From Stutzerimonas stutzeri (lineage in GTDB: Bacteria; Pseudomonadota; Gammaproteobacteria; Pseudomonadales; Pseudomonadaceae), in assembly GCF_000590475.1 (NCBI RefSeq), contig NZ_CP007441.1, positions 3,354,660-3,418,659 of the forward strand: 64,000 bases of DNA. Reading direction: 5' to 3'. Of this stretch, positions 26,663 through 35,068 are shown one piece after another. Each line of letters begins with the position of its first letter. The first letter of the stretch is position 1. Position numbers and translations under genes: made by a program. Below the pieces are notes generated by a model. It was not told the origin of the DNA. It saw only the letters and a program-made list of their open reading frames with translations, and did not search any database.

Positions 26663-27106
26663 ATGCGTATTTTGTTGGTTGAGGATGATCCCATACTCGC
26701 GTTGATAGCGGCCTGCGCACTAGAAGAGGAAGGGCACCAGATCGTCGGTCCCGCCTATGACGACCAACAAGCCCTGGCGCTTGTCGAGAGCCAAGGTGCA
26801 GATATCGCCTTGGTCGATATCAACCTTGCAGGCCATGACGAAGGGGTATCGCTTGTGCGCAACCTGCGCCAGCGGCATGGCATCGCCTCGGTGTTTGTCA
26901 GCGGCCAGCCCGAGGCAGCGCGCAAGAATGCGGACGTCGCACTAGGATTGCTGCGCAAGCCATACGAACCGAGCGATCTGGCCCGTTGTGTAGACGTTGC
27001 GCAGGCTATTTTGGAAGGCGGTGCGCCGTTGCCAACGCCCCTGCCGGCTACATTGGAGATCTTTTCCAGTGGCTACATCAACGATCCCAAAGGAGCCGGA
27101 ACATGA
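26663..27106 (+). CDS. single-domain response regulator
   Basis: A 147-residue receiver protein. Residues 1-115 form a full CheY-like domain: acidic pair D8-D9 (LLVEDDP), phosphoacceptor D52 in ALVDINL, Ser in VFVSGQP and Lys in LLRKPY. About 30 residues beyond the receiver show no DNA-binding or enzymatic output domain. ATG 26663 has an AAAGGA site. The stop overlaps the start of the histidine kinase as ATGA, so the two are co-translated and very likely signal together. Single-domain receivers act by protein contact. Confidence 0.9.
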   Translation: MRILLVEDDPILALIAACALEEEGHQIVGPAYDDQQALALVESQGADIALVDINLAGHDEGVSLVRNLRQRHGIASVFVSGQPEAARKNADVALGLLRKPYEPSDLARCVDVAQAILEGGAPLPTPLPATLEIFSSGYINDPKGAGT

Positions 27107-28101
27107 TCAAAACGGAAGGACCCAAAGACGGGCAGCCGGACGGCATGGGCGAGCGCGAGTTTCGCGAATTGGCGGATAACGCCCCGGTGATGATCTGGCG
27201 GTCAGGCACCGACAAACTCTGCGATTGGTTCAACAAACCTTGGCAGGATTATGTTGGCAAGACGCTCGAACAATTGTTCGGTTATGGCTGGGCGGAAGAC
27301 GTCCATCCAGACGACTTCGATCGCTGCGTAGCCACCTATAACGATGCTTTCGATGCGCGCGAATCATTCACCATGCCCTACCGCCTGCGCGGTCGCGATG
27401 GCGTCTATCGCTGGTTTCTGGACAACGGCGCGCCCTTCTTCCGCAATGGTGAATTCGCTGGTTATTTCGGCAGTTGCGTCGACATCACCGAGCAACGTGA
27501 GCTTGAAGAGCATCAGCGTGTGCTGCTGGCCGAGCTCAACCATCGGGTGAAGAACAATCTGCAGCTGATTATCGCCTTCCTCCAGCTGTCGAAGAATCGC
27601 GCCAGCGGCGAAGAAGCCAAGACCCTTCTGCAAGGTGCAATCAGCCGCATCCACGGTGTTGGCGCGGTGCAGAACGAGCTACACAAGTTCACCAGCGGCA
27701 CGGTCGACCTCGCCGACTACCTGCCGAACCTGGCGCGCAATGTTTTGCGTATCGAAAGCGGCGAAACCGCAACGCTGGTGAGCGAAGCGCAAACAGTCAA
27801 GGTTCCGTTCCAGATCGCGTCCAACCTCGGTCTGATCATCAACGAACTGGTGATCAACGCCATCAAGCATGGCGGGGTGAACCGCGTGAACCTTATCGTC
27901 CGGCAGTTAGAGCCGGGGATGGCTGAAATATATGTTGCCGATCAGGGTCCTGGCTTCAGCGAAGCGGACCTCCACAGCAACGCGTCACGCGGTGGAGCCA
28001 AAGGCATGGAGTTGATCGACGCATTGGCGCGCAGCTGCAAGGCAACGGTCACGCGAAGCACTGACAACGGCGCCAAGGTCAGCATCTGCTTCCCCTGCTG
28101 A
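27103..28101 (+). CDS. PAS-domain sensor histidine kinase (HisKA_2 / HWE-like)
   Basis: A 332-residue soluble kinase with no membrane segment. Residues about 20-135 are a PAS fold (FRELADNAPVMIWRSGTDKLCDWFNKPWQDYVGKTLEQL, then the PAC-like GYFGSCVDITEQ). The dimerisation box LAELNHRVKNNLQLIIAFLQ has the phospho-accepting His of HisKA_2 kinases (about 147). The ATPase has N-box LIINELVINAIKHGG and G-box DQGPGFSE with GGAKGMELID. Such kinases are found in general-stress and light or redox pathways. The start overlaps the response-regulator stop (ATGA). The ligand and any cofactor are not evident. Confidence 0.9.
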   Translation: MIKTEGPKDGQPDGMGEREFRELADNAPVMIWRSGTDKLCDWFNKPWQDYVGKTLEQLFGYGWAEDVHPDDFDRCVATYNDAFDARESFTMPYRLRGRDGVYRWFLDNGAPFFRNGEFAGYFGSCVDITEQRELEEHQRVLLAELNHRVKNNLQLIIAFLQLSKNRASGEEAKTLLQGAISRIHGVGAVQNELHKFTSGTVDLADYLPNLARNVLRIESGETATLVSEAQTVKVPFQIASNLGLIINELVINAIKHGGVNRVNLIVRQLEPGMAEIYVADQGPGFSEADLHSNASRGGAKGMELIDALARSCKATVTRSTDNGAKVSICFPC

Positions 28102-28256
28102 AGAGCGGACAGCGAACGGTACGCTGGCCGGGCGGTCCATTTCCCGACTGGTGTGGCGCCATTTAGGCGACTGCTATGCGCAACCCCTGCATCCATCCAA
28201 CCTTTCCGCTCGCCGCCCTCTACTGATCGCGGCACAGCCGCCTATCGGAGTTTTCC

Positions 28257-30116
28257 ATGCAAAGCGATCAGCTGATCGTATTCGCCGTGCTAGCCGCAAC
28301 CCTGGGGCTGTTCGTGTGGAATCGCTGGCGTTACGACATCGTGGCGCTCGGCGCCCTGCTGGTGGTCACCCTGGCCGGCATTGTGCCGCCCGAGAAAGCC
28401 TTCATGGGCCTCGGGCATCCCGCAGTCATCACTGTCGCTGCCGTATTGGTGCTCAGCCGCGGCCTGCTCAATGGTGGTGTGGTGGATTCACTGGCACGTC
28501 ACCTGACCCGAGTTGGTGACCGGCCCTGGATTCAAGTGCTGACACTCACGGGCATCGTCGCGCTGTGCTCGGGCTTCATGAACAACGTCGGCGCGCTGGC
28601 GCTGTTCATGCCGGTCGCCGTGTGGATGTCGCGCCAGAGTGGCCGCTCGCCTTCCTACTTGCTGATGCCGCTGGCGTTCGGCTCGTTGCTCGGCGGCACG
28701 CTGACGTTGATCGGTACGCCGCCCAACATCATCATTGCCGGCTATCGGCGCGAAGTCGGCGAAACGCCGTTCGGCATGTTCGATTTCCTTCCCGTGGGCC
28801 TGGCGATCACCGCAGCCGGCGTGTTGTTCATTACCCTGCTCTGGCGCCTGACTCCGCGTCGCGAGAACCAGAGCGGTGATCAGGAGCTGTTCGAAATCAG
28901 CGCCTACCTGACGGAGCTCAAGCTTCCCGCGGGCAGCAAGTACGCCGGCCGCACCTTGCGCGACCTTCTCGTTGCGGGCGGCGAAGAAGCCGATGTAATG
29001 GTTATCGCCCTCGTGCGTGCCGGACGGCATCAACGCATGCCTTCCACGTACGAAGTGCTGCACGACGACGACGTTTTGCTGGTCGAAGCCGACTCCGACA
29101 GCCTCAAGAACTTTCTCGACGTGACGCATCTGCAATTGGCCGCCGAGGCCGACAGCAAAGCGGAGGCACAAGAAAAAGCCGAGCTGGACAACCAGTCAAA
29201 GAAAAACGGGGACCCGAAAAAGCAGACCGAGACCGAGGATGCAAAGAACGATCAACGCGGTGAACGAGCGTTAGCCGAGGCCATCGTCACCCCCGGCTCG
29301 TCTTTGGTGGGTACGACTGCGACGGGCCTTGCGCTGCGTGAGCGGCATGGGGTGAACATCCTTGCGGTAGCACGCCAAGGGCACCGCCTCCAGCAACGAC
29401 TGGGCAAGATCCGCTTCGCTGTGGGCGACATCTTGCTTCTGCAGGCCCGAGAGGAGCAGCTGCAATCGACCCTGAGCAATCTCGGCTGCCTGCCGCTTGC
29501 CTCACGCGGCCTGCGTATTACTGCGCCGCGCCAGGTGTTATTGGCCAGCAGCATTTTTGCGGGCGCGCTGATGCTCATCGCATTAGGCCTGATGCCATCG
29601 GCAATCGCGCTGGTAGGCGCTGCGTTGGTGATGGTTCTGGTTGGGCTGGTGCCGGCCGGCGATATCTACAAGAGCATCGACATGTCGATCATTGTTCTGA
29701 TTGCCGCAATGCTGCCGATTGGCGAAGCGCTGGAAACCACTGGCGGCTCGCGTCTGATTGCCGATGCACTGTTGCAAATCGGCCAAGCCGCGCCGCCGGC
29801 CGCCACCGTGGCGATTCTAATGGTGGGCGTGATGCTGCTGTCCAACGTGGTCAACAATGCCGCCGCTGCTGTGCTCGCCGCACCGGTGGCGATCAGCCTT
29901 TCACGCGGCATGGAAGCTTCCGCCGATCCCTTGCTGATGGCGGTGGCGATCGGCGCTTCCTGCGCCTTTCTAACACCCATCGGTCATCAGTCCAACACCC
30001 TGGTCATGGCGCCAGGCGGCTACCGCTTCGGTGACTATTGGCGTCTGGGGCTGCCGCTTTCGATTCTGGTCGTGTTGGTGGCCGTGCCTGTAATTCTCTG
30101 GTTCTGGCCGCTCTGA
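28257..30116 (+). CDS. SLC13-family permease with two TrkA-C (RCK_C) domains
   Basis: A 619-residue inner-membrane anion permease of the CitMHS/ArsB-type superfamily. The N-half has hydrophobic segments with SGFMNNVGALALFMPVA and LLGGTLTLIGTPPNIIIAG. Two TrkA-C domains follow: about 217-290 (GSKYAGRTLRDLLVAGGEEADVMVIALVRAG) and 345-415 (GSSLVGTTATGLALRERHGVNILAVAR). The C-half repeats the core, with SNVVNNAAAAVLAAPVAI. Between the TrkA-C domains (about 297-340) lies a highly charged, low-complexity linker rich in K, E, D, N and Q. Substrate may be a dicarboxylate, sulfate or sodium-coupled ion. It lies 155 bp after the kinase, probably with its own promoter. Confidence 0.9.
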   Translation: MQSDQLIVFAVLAATLGLFVWNRWRYDIVALGALLVVTLAGIVPPEKAFMGLGHPAVITVAAVLVLSRGLLNGGVVDSLARHLTRVGDRPWIQVLTLTGIVALCSGFMNNVGALALFMPVAVWMSRQSGRSPSYLLMPLAFGSLLGGTLTLIGTPPNIIIAGYRREVGETPFGMFDFLPVGLAITAAGVLFITLLWRLTPRRENQSGDQELFEISAYLTELKLPAGSKYAGRTLRDLLVAGGEEADVMVIALVRAGRHQRMPSTYEVLHDDDVLLVEADSDSLKNFLDVTHLQLAAEADSKAEAQEKAELDNQSKKNGDPKKQTETEDAKNDQRGERALAEAIVTPGSSLVGTTATGLALRERHGVNILAVARQGHRLQQRLGKIRFAVGDILLLQAREEQLQSTLSNLGCLPLASRGLRITAPRQVLLASSIFAGALMLIALGLMPSAIALVGAALVMVLVGLVPAGDIYKSIDMSIIVLIAAMLPIGEALETTGGSRLIADALLQIGQAAPPAATVAILMVGVMLLSNVVNNAAAAVLAAPVAISLSRGMEASADPLLMAVAIGASCAFLTPIGHQSNTLVMAPGGYRFGDYWRLGLPLSILVVLVAVPVILWFWPL

Positions 30117-30173
30117 CCGTCTTCACAACTCGGCCGCGTGACGTCAGCCTGCCGACGCCACGCTCACGATCGC

Positions 30174-31187
30174 TCAGCGAACCTTGTCCAGCCCGCGCAG
30201 TAAGGCTTTGTGAAACACCGCCGGCGCCTCGACCTGCGGTGAATGCCCAAGCTCTGGAAATGGCATCAACGTTGCGTTGGGAATCATCGCAGCGGCTCGC
30301 CGGCCCAGTTCGGGATAGTTGCCGAGGCGTTCGGCGACCTCGTCCGGAGCACGGTTCGCGCCCGGTGCGGTGCGGTCTTTGCCACCGATCAGCAACAGAG
30401 TGGGCACACTCAGCGTGTCGAAGTCATGGATCACCGGCTGGGTGAAGACCATGTCGGACGTCTGCGCCTGGTTCCAGGCCACGATTTCCTTGCCGTCACC
30501 GGCGTACATTCCGGCCAGCATGTTCACCCAGCGGTCGTACCGCGGCTTCCAGCTGCCGTTGTAGTAGAACTTCTGCTGGTAGGCCTTGATCTTCTCGAAG
30601 TCGGTTTTGAGCTCGCTCTGATACAGCTGCTCGATGGGCGCATAGGGGACGCCTTCGGCTTGCCAGTCCTCCAGACCGATGGGGTTGACCAGCACCAGTT
30701 GCTCGACCATCTGCGGATAATTGAGCGCGAACCGTGACGCCAGCATGCCGCCCATGGAATGACCTATGACGGTGACCTTCTCCACATCCAGCGACTTCAG
30801 CAGCGCCCGGGTGTTGTGTGCCAGCTGCGCAAAGCTGAACTGGTAAGCCTCAGGCTTGCTGGAGCCGCAAAAACCGATCTGATCGGCCGCAATCACTCGA
30901 TAACCGTTCTGCGAGAGCACCGCGATGCTCTCCTCCCAAGTCGCCGCACAGAAGTTCTTGCCGTGCATCAGCACGACCGTTCGCCCATTGCCTTTGCCCG
31001 CTGGGGGCACGTCCATGTACGCCATGGTCAAAGGCTGGCGCTGAGACGAAAACTCGAAGCGCTTGATCGGATGGGGATACTCAAACCCTTCAAGGTGCGG
31101 CCCGTAGGTCGGCTGTTGTTCAGCGTGCAGCACGGGGGCGATGGTCAGCCCGGCGGCGAACATCAGGGAGGATATGGCTCGTTTCAC
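30174..31187 (-). CDS. periplasmic alpha/beta hydrolase
   Basis: A 337-residue exported hydrolase with a signal peptide (KRAISSLMFAAGLTIAPVLHAEQQ). The core has VVLMHGKNFCAATWEESIAVL, IAADQIGFCGSS, nucleophile Ser in VIGHSMGGMLASRFA, acid in LLIGGKDRTAPG and His in PELGHSPQVE. This is the epoxide-hydrolase/haloalkane-like lip-domain type; an insertion KIKAYQQKFYYNGSWKPRYDRWV forms the cap. Substrate unknown. The start is GTG 31187, chosen for AGGAG 7 bp upstream; an overlapping ATG is in another frame. It is convergent with the SLC13 gene. Confidence 0.88.
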   Translation of the reverse strand: MKRAISSLMFAAGLTIAPVLHAEQQPTYGPHLEGFEYPHPIKRFEFSSQRQPLTMAYMDVPPAGKGNGRTVVLMHGKNFCAATWEESIAVLSQNGYRVIAADQIGFCGSSKPEAYQFSFAQLAHNTRALLKSLDVEKVTVIGHSMGGMLASRFALNYPQMVEQLVLVNPIGLEDWQAEGVPYAPIEQLYQSELKTDFEKIKAYQQKFYYNGSWKPRYDRWVNMLAGMYAGDGKEIVAWNQAQTSDMVFTQPVIHDFDTLSVPTLLLIGGKDRTAPGANRAPDEVAERLGNYPELGRRAAAMIPNATLMPFPELGHSPQVEAPAVFHKALLRGLDKVR

Positions 31188-31419
31188 GCATCGACTCCTG
31201 GCAGGCGACCATTCGGCCGCGATGACGTATGGGTCGTTGTGCGGAGTGGGCTATTTTCAGAATCCAGACAGGCACCAAAGGCTCAAGCACAACGGTTTGC
31301 CTATCTGGGAGCACGAAACCGAAATGAGGGTTCGACGAGGACGGTGCAAGAATGTTTCTTCGTGATACTGCGTCGCGCCAGTGATCAAACAACGACACCC
31401 GATGCGATCGACAGCGCTG

Positions 31420-31848
31420 CTACTGGGCCTCGACCTGCTGGATATCGAAACCGATACGGTTGTCGGCGCTGATGCGAAAATGCAGCGTCTCGCCAGTCTC
31501 AACCCGCGCGGCCCGCTCACGCAGCAAATTGCCCATGCCGCAGAGGGTGTCGTCTTCGGGATCGGACTCGATGCTGACGATGCGCATCCCCTCCGGCACC
31601 TGTAACCGCACCTGCTCGCCGACGTGGATGCGTGCGGCGAGCTTGCGATCGACCATCACCGCCACATAGCAACCACCGCCCCGCACGCCGAAGTCGCGGG
31701 TCACCACCAGCTCGCCACCGTAGGTGATCGGCGTCTGATAACCGCGCAAACGCTCTTCCGGCACCGGTTTGATGTCCTCCGGGTCAGCCTGCCAGGACGA
31801 GCAGCCGGCCAATACCAGTAAGGAAGCAAGTGCGAGGGGCAAGCGCAT
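31420..31848 (-). CDS. conserved lipoprotein, 142 residues
   Basis: A small envelope lipoprotein. The signal (MRLPLALASLLVLAGC) has lipobox LAGC with Cys16. The mature part includes KPVPEERLRGYQTPITYGGELVVTRDFGVRGGGCYVAVMVDRKLAARIHVGEQV and two further Cys. Similar Pseudomonas lipoproteins are often labelled '3-isopropylmalate dehydratase', which I believe is a database carry-over: no aconitase motif is present. The role is unknown. ATG 31848 is favoured, since it begins the signal exactly. Confidence 0.82.
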   Translation of the reverse strand: MRLPLALASLLVLAGCSSWQADPEDIKPVPEERLRGYQTPITYGGELVVTRDFGVRGGGCYVAVMVDRKLAARIHVGEQVRLQVPEGMRIVSIESDPEDDTLCGMGNLLRERAARVETGETLHFRISADNRIGFDIQQVEAQ

Positions 31849-31931
31849 GCGGGACTCTCCGATCAAATAGGCGAAGCGCTGATGGTATGACAGGTTGGCG
31901 CGCTCGCCATGCGGGAAATGCGATTGCAGGT

Positions 31932-32153
31932 CTAACGGGTCGACACCGGGTGGCTGCTCCCGGGATAGGGCCTTTCTTCCTCCAGCCCGCCGTCGCGCCG
32001 ATAAACCTCGACCGAAGCGGTCTTGCCCGCCATGAGCCTGTCCAGCTCAGTGAACATCTCGTCCTTGGTCAACGTCCGCAGCACGGTCTCCCGGGATTGC
32101 GGGTCAGTCAGCTCCCAGCCCATCGGGGTTGGGTTCACGTGGTAAATGTTCAT
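31932..32153 (-). CDS. DUF2188-like small protein
   Basis: A 73-residue protein beginning NIYHVNPTPMGWELTDPQSRETVLRTLTKDEMFTELDRLM. The yHV.p...gWel......R....f.tk.ea......l pattern resembles DUF2188. These are small soluble proteins of unknown role, sometimes stress-linked. It lies between the lipoprotein gene and a 50-codon gene, all on the minus strand and probably partly co-transcribed. Confidence 0.75.
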   Translation of the reverse strand: MNIYHVNPTPMGWELTDPQSRETVLRTLTKDEMFTELDRLMAGKTASVEVYRRDGGLEEERPYPGSSHPVSTR

Positions 32154-32203
32154 GGCTACTCCTGGATGGCGGGCACAGACTCGGTCGCGCCCCGGACTGG
32201 CGG

Positions 32204-32356
32204 CTATCCGCGGTTGTCGGTGTCACCCTCGATCTCGCTGTCGTCGAAGTCAGGATCCTCGCCGGGCTCCTTCTCACCGCTATCGGTCATCGTAACGTCC
32301 GGCGATTCGTCAGCGGGCTTGTCATGTTCGGGTTGATCCTGATGGCGCTGGTTCAT
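32204..32356 (-). CDS. 50-residue acidic hydrophilic protein
   Basis: Read directly from the minus strand: ATG at 32356-32354 and TAG at 32206-32204, 50 codons. It starts MNQRHQDQPEHDKPADESPD and ends in an Asp/Glu-rich stretch (EDPDFDDSEIEGDTDN). The strong negative charge, lack of hydrophobic core and third-position GC bias suggest an intrinsically disordered small protein. A weak purine-rich site (GCGAGA) precedes the ATG. It lies 50 bp upstream of the DUF2188-like gene on the same strand, supporting coding. Family unknown. Confidence 0.55.
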   Translation of the reverse strand: MNQRHQDQPEHDKPADESPDVTMTDSGEKEPGEDPDFDDSEIEGDTDNRG

Positions 32357-32558
32357 GGCGATCTCGCTGTATGACGCAATGGGTTCTATCGGATTGGAGC
32401 CGCCGCAGCCCGACGGCGTTCGCTTCGCCGCGTGCCGGCGGTCCGATCACCGTCGGTCGTCGCCGGAAGAATCCGCCGCGCCCAGCAACTTGCGATTGCA
32501 GCCGCACCGGGACTCCACCACACTGCCATCAATCCTACCTGTGACCGGAGCTGCCCCC

Positions 32559-32954
32559 ATGCCTGCCAATAACCATCCCCCGCGCGACAGCATTCTGGCC
32601 AACCCGGATGCGCTCAGCTGCACCATCTACCGAGCCCACGAAACCGACCCGGACGGCGAAGAACAGGACATGGGCGATGCCCGAGTAATCATTACCGGAC
32701 AATTCGAACCACCGCAGGAGTGGGACGCCAAGGCACGCGCCGACTACTTCGACGGCATGCCGGAAGATGCCTTTCTCACTGCCGTATTCGCCAGCGAGGC
32801 CGATGCAGACTCCAAAGGCTTTTTCAACGTCGAGGCCGATGATTACGCCGCGGTGACCGAGCGGGACGGGACGGTCTCGATGTTCTATGTCTGCGAGCGC
32901 CTGGATGACGGCACTTACGTACTGCTGCGCGAAGAAGACGACGGCGAGGAATAA
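32559..32954 (+). CDS. conserved hypothetical protein, 131 residues
   Basis: A soluble, acidic protein beginning MPANNHPPRDSILANPDALSC and ending LLREEDDGEE. The middle has ARVIITGQFEPPQEWDAKARADYFDGMPEDAFLTAVFASEADADSKGFFNVEADDYAAV, suggesting a mixed alpha/beta domain. No signal or motif is recognised. GGAG lies 10 bp before ATG 32559. It is divergent from the 50-residue acidic gene and precedes the DUF445 gene by 142 bp on the same strand. Confidence 0.7.
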   Translation: MPANNHPPRDSILANPDALSCTIYRAHETDPDGEEQDMGDARVIITGQFEPPQEWDAKARADYFDGMPEDAFLTAVFASEADADSKGFFNVEADDYAAVTERDGTVSMFYVCERLDDGTYVLLREEDDGEE

Positions 32955-33096
32955 ACCGCTCGTATCTACGCCGTACTGAACGCTACAAACGGGTAATCGA
33001 ACCCGCTCCCGCCCAACCGGGTCTGTGCTGTATGAGCAGACCCGTCGGTCGTCGACCGAACCGCCTGCGCTCCCCGTCGCCATCAAGAGGAATCGC

Positions 33097-34362
33097 ATGA
33101 GCCCTCTGCAACATCGCTGGCAGTCGCCGGTTTTACGCATGAAGCTGGTCGCCGGCTTATTACTGCTGCTCGCAGCCCTGCTTTACGTCGTTGCGACCGC
33201 CCTGGAACCACGCCACCCGGCTTGGGGTTATCTCGCCTCCTTCGCCGAAGCCGCCATGGTCGGTGCCATCGCCGACTGGTTCGCGGTCACCGCCCTGTTC
33301 CGCCACCCGCTCGGCCTGCCTATTCCGCACACGGCGATCATTCCGCGCAGCAAGGCCCGCATTGGGCAGAACCTGTCGACCTTCATCACCACCCACTTCC
33401 TTTCCACCCCGTTGGTACTGGCCAAGCTGGAGGCACTGGATATCGGCGGGCGCCTGGCCAACTGGCTGCGTCATCCGGCCAACGCCGCCGCGGTCGGGAG
33501 GCAGCTCACCGGCATGGCGCGTTTCGGCGTCGAGTCCTTGCATGACGAGCGGGTGCAGGCCTTCGTCCAGGCCAAGCTGATCAATCGCGCGCGCAAGGTC
33601 GATCTGGCGCCGGTCTGTGGCCAGGTACTGGAAATGCTCACCCGCCAGGGCAAGCATCAGGCGATGCTCGATGAGGGGCTGATCAAGCTCGACGCCCTGC
33701 TGCAGGACGACGACACCCGTGCGTTGGTGGCCGACGCCATCACCGCCGAAGTGCGTACCCTGCGCTACCTGGGCCTGAGCAGGGCCGTCGGCGGCTGGTC
33801 GGCGAACAAGTTCGTCGACGGCGTTTCGGCGGTGATCGCCGAGGTCGCAGGCGACCCTGAGCATCCGCTTCGCGAACGCTTCGACGAGCACGTCGGCGAG
33901 TACATCGAGCGGCTCAAGCATGACCCCGGCTATCGGCTGGAAATCGAGCGCCTCGTCGCCCAGTTGCTGGAACACCCGGCCACCACCGACTACTTGCAAA
34001 CACTCTGGCGCGAGCTGACCGATTGGCTGGAGACCGATCTGGACAGTCCGGATTCGCGCATCGGCAAGCGGATCGTGCGTCTGACCCAAGGCTTGGGCGA
34101 CTCGCTGGCCGCCGACACGGCGATGCGCACCTGGATCAACGAACAACTGATAGCCGCCGCGCCCGCGATGCTCGAGCGCTACCGCGGGCAGATCGGCAAG
34201 TACATTGCCCAGCGCGTGGAGAACTGGGAAAGCCGCGAACTGGTCGAGCAGATGGAACAGAGCGTCGGCAAAGACCTGCAGTACATTCGCATCAACGGCA
34301 CCCTGGTCGGCGGGCTGGTCGGGCTGGTGCTGCATGCGCTGACTCAACTTGCAACCGGATAG
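33097..34362 (+). CDS. DUF445 family membrane protein (YjiN-like)
   Basis: A 421-residue protein with one or two N-terminal hydrophobic segments (LVAGLLLLLAALLYVVATALEPRHPAWGYLASFAEAAMVGAIADWFAVTALF) and one at the C-terminus (LVGGLVGLVLHAL). The long centre is helical and amphipathic. The GAIADWFAVTALFRHPLGLPIPHTAIIP block is the DUF445 hallmark; E. coli YjiN is a relative of unknown function. ATG 33097 has AAGAGG 7 bp upstream. A REP-like repeat follows the stop. Confidence 0.9.
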   Translation: MSPLQHRWQSPVLRMKLVAGLLLLLAALLYVVATALEPRHPAWGYLASFAEAAMVGAIADWFAVTALFRHPLGLPIPHTAIIPRSKARIGQNLSTFITTHFLSTPLVLAKLEALDIGGRLANWLRHPANAAAVGRQLTGMARFGVESLHDERVQAFVQAKLINRARKVDLAPVCGQVLEMLTRQGKHQAMLDEGLIKLDALLQDDDTRALVADAITAEVRTLRYLGLSRAVGGWSANKFVDGVSAVIAEVAGDPEHPLRERFDEHVGEYIERLKHDPGYRLEIERLVAQLLEHPATTDYLQTLWRELTDWLETDLDSPDSRIGKRIVRLTQGLGDSLAADTAMRTWINEQLIAAAPAMLERYRGQIGKYIAQRVENWESRELVEQMEQSVGKDLQYIRINGTLVGGLVGLVLHALTQLATG

Positions 34363-34385
34363 GTGGAGCGGGCCGAGGTGCGGCC

Positions 34386-34462
34386 GTAGGGTGGGCTTCA
34401 GCCCACCAATGAGGCGCCGCGGTCCCGATGTAGGCTGAAGCGGGGCCCACCTTCGCACTACG
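34386..34462. repeat. REP-like intergenic repeat, partly decayed doublet
   Basis: The left unit GTAGGGTGGGCTTCAGCCCACC (34386-34407) folds as GGTGGGCT / AGCCCACC. The right unit, in inverted orientation (TAGGCTGAAGC...GGGCCCACC, 34431-34452), has lost part of its stem. This two-unit layout is the usual form of Pseudomonas REP/BIME-type repeats, and this GTGGGCTTCAGCCCAC core is common in Stutzerimonas genomes. It sits between convergent DUF445 and HIT genes. Confidence 0.65.
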
Positions 34463-34902
34463 CTCGCTGCGCCAACCGCTGCACCAGCCGTGCCTGCAAC
34501 TTCTCCAGTTCCGCCGGCTCGGCCTTACCCGCCGCATGGATGCCTAGGCCCTCGCCCACGTAGCGCGGGACGATATGCACGTGGATATGAAACACCGTCT
34601 GCCCCGCCGGCGCGCCGTTGAACTGCGCGACCTGCACACCATCGGGCTGTAGTTCATCGACGATCGCTCGGGTCAGCTTCTGCGTCACTGCCATGACCTT
34701 GCACAGTGCCTCGGTATCCACATCGAGGATATTGCACGCCGCGGAGCGCTTCGGAATCACCAGGGCATGCCCAAAGGACTGCGGAAACAGATCGAGAAAG
34801 GCGAGCACGTCGTCAATCCTCGTAGAGCGTGTAGCAAGGCGCATCGCCCCGAATGATCTGGGCGAAGATGTTTTGCGGATCGTAGGGAGTGGTCAGCGAC
34901 AC
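34458..34902 (-). pseudogene. HIT-family hydrolase, interrupted by a 1-bp frameshift
   Basis: The N-terminal 29 codons from GTG 34902 (GGAG site 8 bp upstream) read SLTTPYDPQNIFAQIIRGDAPCYTLYED and then meet TGA at 34815-34813. Skipping one A/T pair at 34815/34816 restores DDVLAFLDLFPQSFGHALVIPKRSA and the rest of a histidine-triad protein to 34458, with the HxHxH motif in FHIHVHIVPR. An intact gene would encode 147 residues, the usual length. HIT proteins hydrolyse nucleotide phosphoramidates such as AMP-lysine. Either a real mutation or an assembly error; the remainder (118 residues) lacks the first strand and helix. Confidence 0.85.
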
Positions 34903-35068
34903 GTGCAGCGCTCCATGACTGTGTGAAGCACCCACCATAGCGGGAGCCGGCCACGCAGAGCCAGCGGTACGTTGCTGCAATTGCGCAGGCCTCAAACCAT
35001 ACGCGCCGGAACGATGCACCGCCCCGAGTGCTCTCAATCTCACCACCCACCTGAACCGAGGTCTCCCC

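Noticed and set aside
33160..34458. Minus-strand frame of 432 codons antisense to DUF445
   Set aside because: The DUF445 hallmark block and a good ribosome site are on the plus strand.
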